Notes under the pieces: model-generated
What the model saw: only the letters and a program-made list of their open reading frames with translations
Databases searched by the model: none
What the model was told of the DNA's origin: nothing
Part shown: positions 7,116 through 10,423 of the stretch, piece after piece
Layout of the letters: each line of letters starts with the position of its first letter
How positions within the stretch are numbered: position 1 is the stretch's first letter
Translations under genes and position numbers: made by a program
Source of the DNA: Chloroflexota bacterium
Lineage (GTDB): Bacteria > Chloroflexota > Dehalococcoidia > JACQTR01
Reading direction: 5' to 3'
DNA length: 10,423 nucleotides
Assembly (NCBI GenBank): GCA_016210705.1
Contig: JACQTR010000064.1
Span: 1 to 10,423, forward strand

Positions 7116-7580
7116 ATGAAAACAGGATTTAGTCATGAAGTAGCTCCGAGGTTGATTCGGGAGAGCCCAGGCATGACCAGCGATGAGGTTGCCAAACTGG
7201 CACTCAGCAATGAACTATGCAGCTCAGATGCAAAGGACCCCGTTCGTTCATTGGGAAATACGTTGGCCAAAGAAGTTCGCGAGGGCAGGCTTCCCGAAAT
7301 AGTGGCTAGGCGGGATGGTAACATACTGCGTTACTACCCAAAAGACACACCCTCAACAATTGAGCCTAATTCCGGGTATGAAAGTATCTCCATTCGCTTA
7401 AACCGGTTCTCAATCGAGCAGGCTGACTTATTAGTAGAGGTGGAGCGATTTAAGAATCGAAGCGAAGCCTTGGCATGGCTCATTGATGAGGGAATTAGAA
7501 CTAATGAAGAATTCCTCAAGGAAGTGAGGGAGGGAATAGAAAAGATTGGGGAGATAAAACGAAGCCTCCAGGTTAAGTGA
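7116..7580 (+). CDS. Small two-domain probable DNA-binding protein (winged-helix-like plus ribbon-helix-helix-like)
   Basis: I do not recognise a named family for the whole 154-residue protein. Residues about 8-75 resemble a compact winged helix of the HARE-HTH type: a helix with PGMTSDEVAKLA (18-29), then DPVRSLGNTLAKEVREG (41-57) and a wing-like RRDGNILRYYP (65-75). Residues about 88-127 look like a ribbon-helix-helix: strand SISIRLN (90-96), a first helix, then KNRSEALAWLIDEGI (113-127), close to the SRSEAI...EGL pattern of CopG-type proteins. The last 25 residues are charged and could form a coiled coil. No signal or membrane span is present. It has its own promoter, a palindrome at the start site and an AGGAGG-like ribosome binding site. 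Its DNA is visibly richer in A/T than the neighbours, which may mean later acquisition. Its target genes are unknown; it may control itself or flanking genes. Confidence 0.5.
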   Translation: MKTGFSHEVAPRLIRESPGMTSDEVAKLALSNELCSSDAKDPVRSLGNTLAKEVREGRLPEIVARRDGNILRYYPKDTPSTIEPNSGYESISIRLNRFSIEQADLLVEVERFKNRSEALAWLIDEGIRTNEEFLKEVREGIEKIGEIKRSLQVK

Positions 7581-7650
7581 GCCAAGCTTTTGCCGCAAGA
7601 CATCTGCTGAATTATGAAGTCTCGTACATCTTTCAGTTGAGGCCTTTTCC

Positions 7651-7680
7651 TTGACAAAAAGCGGTGGGCTTTGATATATT
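7651..7680 (+). promoter_or_regulatory. Sigma-70 type promoter of the ilvD-ilvB leader
   Basis: A perfect TTGACA (7651-7656) and TATATT (7675-7680) are 18 bp apart. Transcription would begin near 7687, about 16 bases before stem I of the T-box leader, which is the usual arrangement. The 70 bases before it (7581-7650) show no gene, hairpin or terminator that I can support. Confidence 0.72.
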
Positions 7681-7838
7681 CACAGAAAATACTAAATAAA
7701 AAGGCGATGATGGGGAGTAGTAGAGGTATCCACTCCTCAGCGAGTTGGGACTAGGTGGGAGCCCAACGGTCAGGGAACCTCGAACTCGCCCTTGAGCCAC
7801 CCAGCCGAATGGGTCATGGGCCTGTATTAAGTTGGGTC

Positions 7839-7850
7839 GGGTGGTGCCCG
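7839..7850 (+). other. Upstream T-box-like motif inside the leader
   Basis: GGGTGGTGCCCG resembles the T-box core GGGTGGNACCGCG more closely in its bulge than the copy at the terminator, and its TGGT could pair with an ACCA tRNA end. It also folds by itself: CGGG (7838-7841) pairs with CCCG (7847-7850) around a 5-base loop. TTAAGT (7827-7832) and ACTTAA (7877-7882) could enclose it as a longer stem. It may therefore be stem III, a relic, or a second tRNA-end binding site. Confidence 0.4.
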
Positions 7851-7908
7851 TTAACGTGCCTCTTGAGAATGCCGATACTTAAGAAGGGTGGCTTGCGGAA
7901 GTTGAATT

Positions 7909-7937
7909 TCCGTCCCTTCGGGGACGGATTTTTATTT
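7909..7937 (+). terminator. Intrinsic terminator of the T-box leader with UUCG tetraloop
   Basis: TCCGTCCC (7909-7916) and GGGACGGA (7921-7928) form a perfect 8-bp stem closed by a C(UUCG)G tetraloop, followed directly by TTTTTATTT. Its 5' arm is also the 3' arm of the antiterminator, so the two folds exclude each other. It ends 20 bases before the ilvD start. Confidence 0.92.
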
Positions 7938-7957
7938 AACCAGGCGAGGGGGACAAT

Positions 7958-9625
7958 ATGAGAAGCGACGTTGTTAAAGAGGGGTTGGAACGAGCGCCCC
8001 ATCGTGCTTTGCTCCGGGCCCTGGGCTGCACGGACAAAGAAATGGGCCAGCCTTTCATTGGGGTAGTCACCAGCGTCAACGAAATCATACCCGGCCATGT
8101 CCATCTCAGAACCATAGCCGAGGCGGTGAAGGCCGGGGTCAGGTCAGCGGGAGGCACCCCCTTCGAGGTCAACACCATCAGCGTCTGCGACGGTATCGCG
8201 ATGAATCACATTGGCATGAAATACAGCCTGCCCAGCCGCGAGCTCATCGCCGACTCAGTGGAGATTTTGGCCCAGGCCCACGGCTTCGACGCCTTAGTCA
8301 TGATACCCAACTGCGATAAGGTGATCCCAGGTATGCTCATGGCAGCGGTGCGATTAAACATACCCACCATCTTCGTCAGCGGCGGGCCCATGTTGGCTGG
8401 CCAGTGGTGGCCAGGTGGGCAGAAGCGACACGTGGACCTCACCACCGTCTTCGAGGCTGTGGGCAAGGTGGCCCAAGGGAAAATGACAGAGGCCGAACTA
8501 AAAGAATTGGAAATGGTGGCATGCCCTGGCTGCGGTAGCTGCGCTGGGATGTTTACCGCCAACACCATGAACTGCCTCACCGAGGCCCTGGGTATAGCCC
8601 TGGCTAGCAATGGCACCGTCCCTGCCGTCGATGCTGCCCGCCTGCGTTTGGCCAAAGAGACCGGCAGTCAAATTATGGCGCTTTTGGCCCAAGACCTACG
8701 TCCTAAAGATATCATCACCCAGGAAGCCATTCGCAACGCCTTGGTGGTGGATATGGCTTTGGGAGGCAGCACCAATTCTGTCCTCCATCTTCTAGCTTTG
8801 GCCCATGAGGCAGGAATGGACTTCCCTTTAACTGCCATCAACGCCATTAGCGATACCACCCCACACCTTTGTAAGCTAAGCCCCGCTTCCGAACAACATG
8901 TGGAAGACCTCCACCGGGCGGGGGGTATTCCCGCCCTCATGGCTGAGGTTAGAGAACAGCTCCATTTAAAGGCACCAACTGTCAGTGGCCAAACCCTGGG
9001 ACAAGACATAGCCACAGCGCAAATTAGGGATAGAGAGGTCATTCGCCCTCCTACCCAGCCTTATTCTCCTCGAGGAGGGATCGCCATCCTCTTTGGCAAT
9101 TTGGCTCCGGAGGGAGCCGTGGTAAAACGAGCGGCAGTGGCCGAAAGTATGCTTTGCCATGAAGGGCCAGCCTTGATATTCGACAGCGAAGAAGAGGCCA
9201 CAGCGACCATCTTGCGCGGCGAGTTGACGCCCGGCCAGGTGATAGTGATTCGCTATGAGGGGCCCAAAGGGGGCCCAGGGATGAGGGAAATGCTTACGCC
9301 CACCTCCCTCCTCAGCGGCATGGGGCGGGATGAAGAAGTAGCTTTAATTACCGACGGGCGTTTTTCCGGAGCCAGCCGGGGGGCAGCTATAGGCCATGTC
9401 TCTCCCGAGGCCGCTCGCCGTGGCCCTATCGCCGCTCTACGCAACGGTGATATGATAAGGATCGATATACCTAATTACCGACTAGATATGGGCTTAAGCC
9501 CCGCCCTACTCGAGCAGAGATTAGCCCAGCTTCCTGCTTTCGTCAGCCGGATCGAGGAGGGCTATCTACAGCGCTATGGGGAAAAGGTCACTTCAGCCAG
9601 CACTGGCGCTGTCCTAGAAAGATAG
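7958..9625 (+). CDS. ilvD: Dihydroxy-acid dehydratase
   Basis: The 555-residue enzyme dehydrates 2,3-dihydroxy-isovalerate and 2,3-dihydroxy-3-methylvalerate to the 2-keto acids, the third common step of valine, isoleucine and leucine synthesis. It is cytoplasmic and carries an iron-sulfur cluster plus Mg2+. The cluster cysteines are Cys77 in CDGIAMNH, Cys119 in NCDKVIPGM and Cys192 in GCGSCAGMFTANTM. Asp78, Asp120 and Lys121 match the metal site, where the Lys is carbamylated in family members. GPKGGPGMREM (435-445) and GRFSG (467-471, with the catalytic Ser470) complete the active site. The length fits the short bacterial form of about 550-570 residues. The ATG follows a GAGGGGG ribosome site and lies 20 bases after the leader terminator, so expression depends on the T-box. 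ilvB follows 9 bases after the stop. Confidence 0.97.
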   Translation: MRSDVVKEGLERAPHRALLRALGCTDKEMGQPFIGVVTSVNEIIPGHVHLRTIAEAVKAGVRSAGGTPFEVNTISVCDGIAMNHIGMKYSLPSRELIADSVEILAQAHGFDALVMIPNCDKVIPGMLMAAVRLNIPTIFVSGGPMLAGQWWPGGQKRHVDLTTVFEAVGKVAQGKMTEAELKELEMVACPGCGSCAGMFTANTMNCLTEALGIALASNGTVPAVDAARLRLAKETGSQIMALLAQDLRPKDIITQEAIRNALVVDMALGGSTNSVLHLLALAHEAGMDFPLTAINAISDTTPHLCKLSPASEQHVEDLHRAGGIPALMAEVREQLHLKAPTVSGQTLGQDIATAQIRDREVIRPPTQPYSPRGGIAILFGNLAPEGAVVKRAAVAESMLCHEGPALIFDSEEEATATILRGELTPGQVIVIRYEGPKGGPGMREMLTPTSLLSGMGRDEEVALITDGRFSGASRGAAIGHVSPEAARRGPIAALRNGDMIRIDIPNYRLDMGLSPALLEQRLAQLPAFVSRIEEGYLQRYGEKVTSASTGAVLER

Positions 9626-9634
9626 GAAACCACC

Positions 9635-10423
9635 ATGAAGCTTAATGGAGCCCAAATCCTGGCCGAAAGCCTGATCAAAGAAGGGGTTGATGTGATCTTC
9701 GGCTTCCCTGGAGGCACTATACTGCCCTTTTACGCCGTGCTCCCCGATTATCCGCAACTACACCACGTCCTGGTACGCCACGAGCAGGGTGCGGCCCACG
9801 CCGCCGATGGCTATGCCCGGGCCACAGGTCGGGTAGGGGTATGTGTAGCCACCTCCGGCCCCGGTGCTACTAACCTGGTTACCGGTATAGCCAACGCTTT
9901 TTTGGACTCCACACCGGTTGTGGCCATTACCGGCCAGGTGCGGCGCTCTCTCATCGGCCGCGATGGCTTTCAAGAGGCCGATATCACCGGCATAACCCTA
10001 CCCATTACTAAGCACAACCAATTAGTGATGCACGCCGAGGAGCTGGCTCATGCGGTCAAAGAGGCTTTTTATATTGCCCGCAGCGGTAGGCCGGGGCCGG
10101 TGCTCCTGGATGTCCCCTTCGATGTCCTGCGAGAGGAGGCCACCTTCCATTACCCAGAGAAGGTAGACCTGCCCGGCTACCGTCCCACCCTCTTTGGTCA
10201 TCCTACCCAGATAAAAAGGGCAGCTAGATTCATCGCTGAGAGCCAACGCCCCCTCATCATAGCTGGCCACGGCGTACTTATATCTCAGGCCTGTGGCGAG
10301 TTGCGGGAGCTGGCAGAAAAGGCTCAGATGCCAGTGACTACTACCCTTTTGGGAACCAGCTCCTTCCCTCAAAACCACATATTAAGCCTCGGTATGATGG
10401 GGATGCACGGCATGGCCTATGCC
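9635..10423 (+). CDS. ilvB: Acetolactate synthase large subunit, 3' part beyond window
   Basis: The frame is open from ATG 9635 to the right edge (263 residues of an expected 550-600). The enzyme uses thiamine diphosphate to join two pyruvates, or pyruvate and 2-ketobutyrate, giving the acetohydroxy acids at the start of branched-chain amino acid synthesis. Visible parts are the N-terminal TPP pyrimidine-binding domain with GFPGGTILPFY (23-33), the catalytic Glu50 in RHEQGA, SGPGATN (74-80) and DGFQEADI (110-117, usually DAFQEADI). They are followed by the beginning of the central domain, which ends at MGMHGMAYA. The ribosome site AGGA overlaps the ilvD stop region, consistent with one operon under the T-box. 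The Trp/Met herbicide-site and cofactor motifs of the C-terminal domain are outside the window, as is any ilvN regulatory subunit. Confidence 0.96.
   Translation, partial: MKLNGAQILAESLIKEGVDVIFGFPGGTILPFYAVLPDYPQLHHVLVRHEQGAAHAADGYARATGRVGVCVATSGPGATNLVTGIANAFLDSTPVVAITGQVRRSLIGRDGFQEADITGITLPITKHNQLVMHAEELAHAVKEAFYIARSGRPGPVLLDVPFDVLREEATFHYPEKVDLPGYRPTLFGHPTQIKRAARFIAESQRPLIIAGHGVLISQACGELRELAEKAQMPVTTTLLGTSSFPQNHILSLGMMGMHGMAYA

Larger units (their letters stand above)
7687..7937 (+). ncRNA. T-box riboswitch, probably tRNA-Leu (CUC specifier), controlling ilvD-ilvB
   Basis: The leader RNA binds uncharged tRNA and lets transcription pass the terminator. Stem I starts with GGC (7703-7705), paired to GCC at 7796-7798, with a kink-turn-like GATGA (7706-7710) opposite TGA, then GGGG with CCC. 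The specifier loop has AGTAG (7716-7720) on the left and GAA-CTC-G (7782-7788) on the right, giving specifier CUC (7785-7787), a Leu codon followed by a purine. The apical hairpin is GTTGGG (7744-7749) with CCCAAC (7762-7767). The antiterminator is AGGG (7885-7888), bulge TGGCTT, GCGG (7895-7898), pairing with CCGTCCCT (7910-7917). The bulge differs from the usual TGGNACC, and TGGC would not pair with the A discriminator of tRNA-Leu. A second GGGTGGTGCCCG at 7839-7850 carries the expected TGGT. Leu fits the branched-chain genes downstream. Confidence 0.9.

Noticed and set aside
7334..7657. 107-residue open frame on the minus strand across the end of the small regulator gene
   Set aside because: The plus-strand frame has domain-like patterns, a promoter and a ribosome site; this one has none and overlaps the next promoter.
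7755..7961. Open frame of 68 residues within the leader before ilvD
   Set aside because: The sequence is explained base by base by T-box stem I, antiterminator and terminator structure, and there is no ribosome site.
8206..8655. 149-residue open frame on the minus strand
   Set aside because: It lies wholly within ilvD on the opposite strand, and its composition mirrors the ilvD codons.
1..10423. CRISPR arrays, tRNA genes, insertion sequences
   Set aside because: I saw no spaced direct repeats, cloverleaf sequence or transposase motif; the TPR repeats of the first gene are degenerate at DNA level and are not a DNA repeat array.

Overview
The window looks like ordinary chromosome from a bacterium with a peptidoglycan wall. 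The most likely group is Chloroflexota or a related deep-branching Gram-positive-type lineage. This is inferred from a T-box leader in front of ilvD, a DUF2142-like GT-C membrane protein, ALG5-like and rhamnosyltransferase-like GT2 enzymes, and a lipoprotein-type lytic transglycosylase; it is not proven. By eye the base composition is moderate, with the 7116-7580 gene more AT-rich than its neighbours. No tRNA, rRNA, IS element or CRISPR array was seen.

Layout. (1) Positions 1-2192, minus strand: a nearly complete large TPR-repeat lytic transglycosylase with a lipoprotein-like signal, running off the left edge. (2) Positions 2193-2328: divergent intergenic region with a consensus -10 for the rightward genes and a short inverted repeat. 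(3) Positions 2329-4868, plus strand: a tight three-gene run of an RmlD-type dTDP-sugar reductase, a rhamnosyltransferase-like GT2, and a polyprenyl-phosphate sugar synthase-like GT2. The last gene has no ATG/GTG/TTG available at its conserved N-terminus and appears to start at ATA 4143, overlapping the previous stop. (4) Positions 4945-7032: an ArsM-like SAM methyltransferase with its own extended -10 promoter, then a multi-spanning GT-C type glycosyltransferase. (5) Positions 7116-7580: a small probable DNA-binding protein (winged-helix-like N-terminus, ribbon-helix-helix-like C-terminus) with a strong promoter and a perfect 13-bp palindrome at the expected transcription start. (6) Positions 7651-7937: promoter, T-box riboswitch with probable Leu CUC specifier, and an intrinsic terminator. 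(7) Positions 7958-10423: ilvD followed by ilvB, which runs off the right edge.

How the genes fit together. The left half concerns the cell envelope. RmlD supplies a deoxy-sugar nucleotide, the first GT2 transfers sugars, the second GT2 charges a polyprenyl phosphate with a sugar, and the GT-C protein could use that lipid-linked sugar outside the membrane. The transglycosylase cuts peptidoglycan. The right half is branched-chain amino acid synthesis, switched on when uncharged tRNA-Leu binds the leader. The points most worth a second look are the ATA start, the two T-box-like motifs in the ilvD leader (the one at the terminator is non-consensus), and the two-domain regulator with its palindrome.
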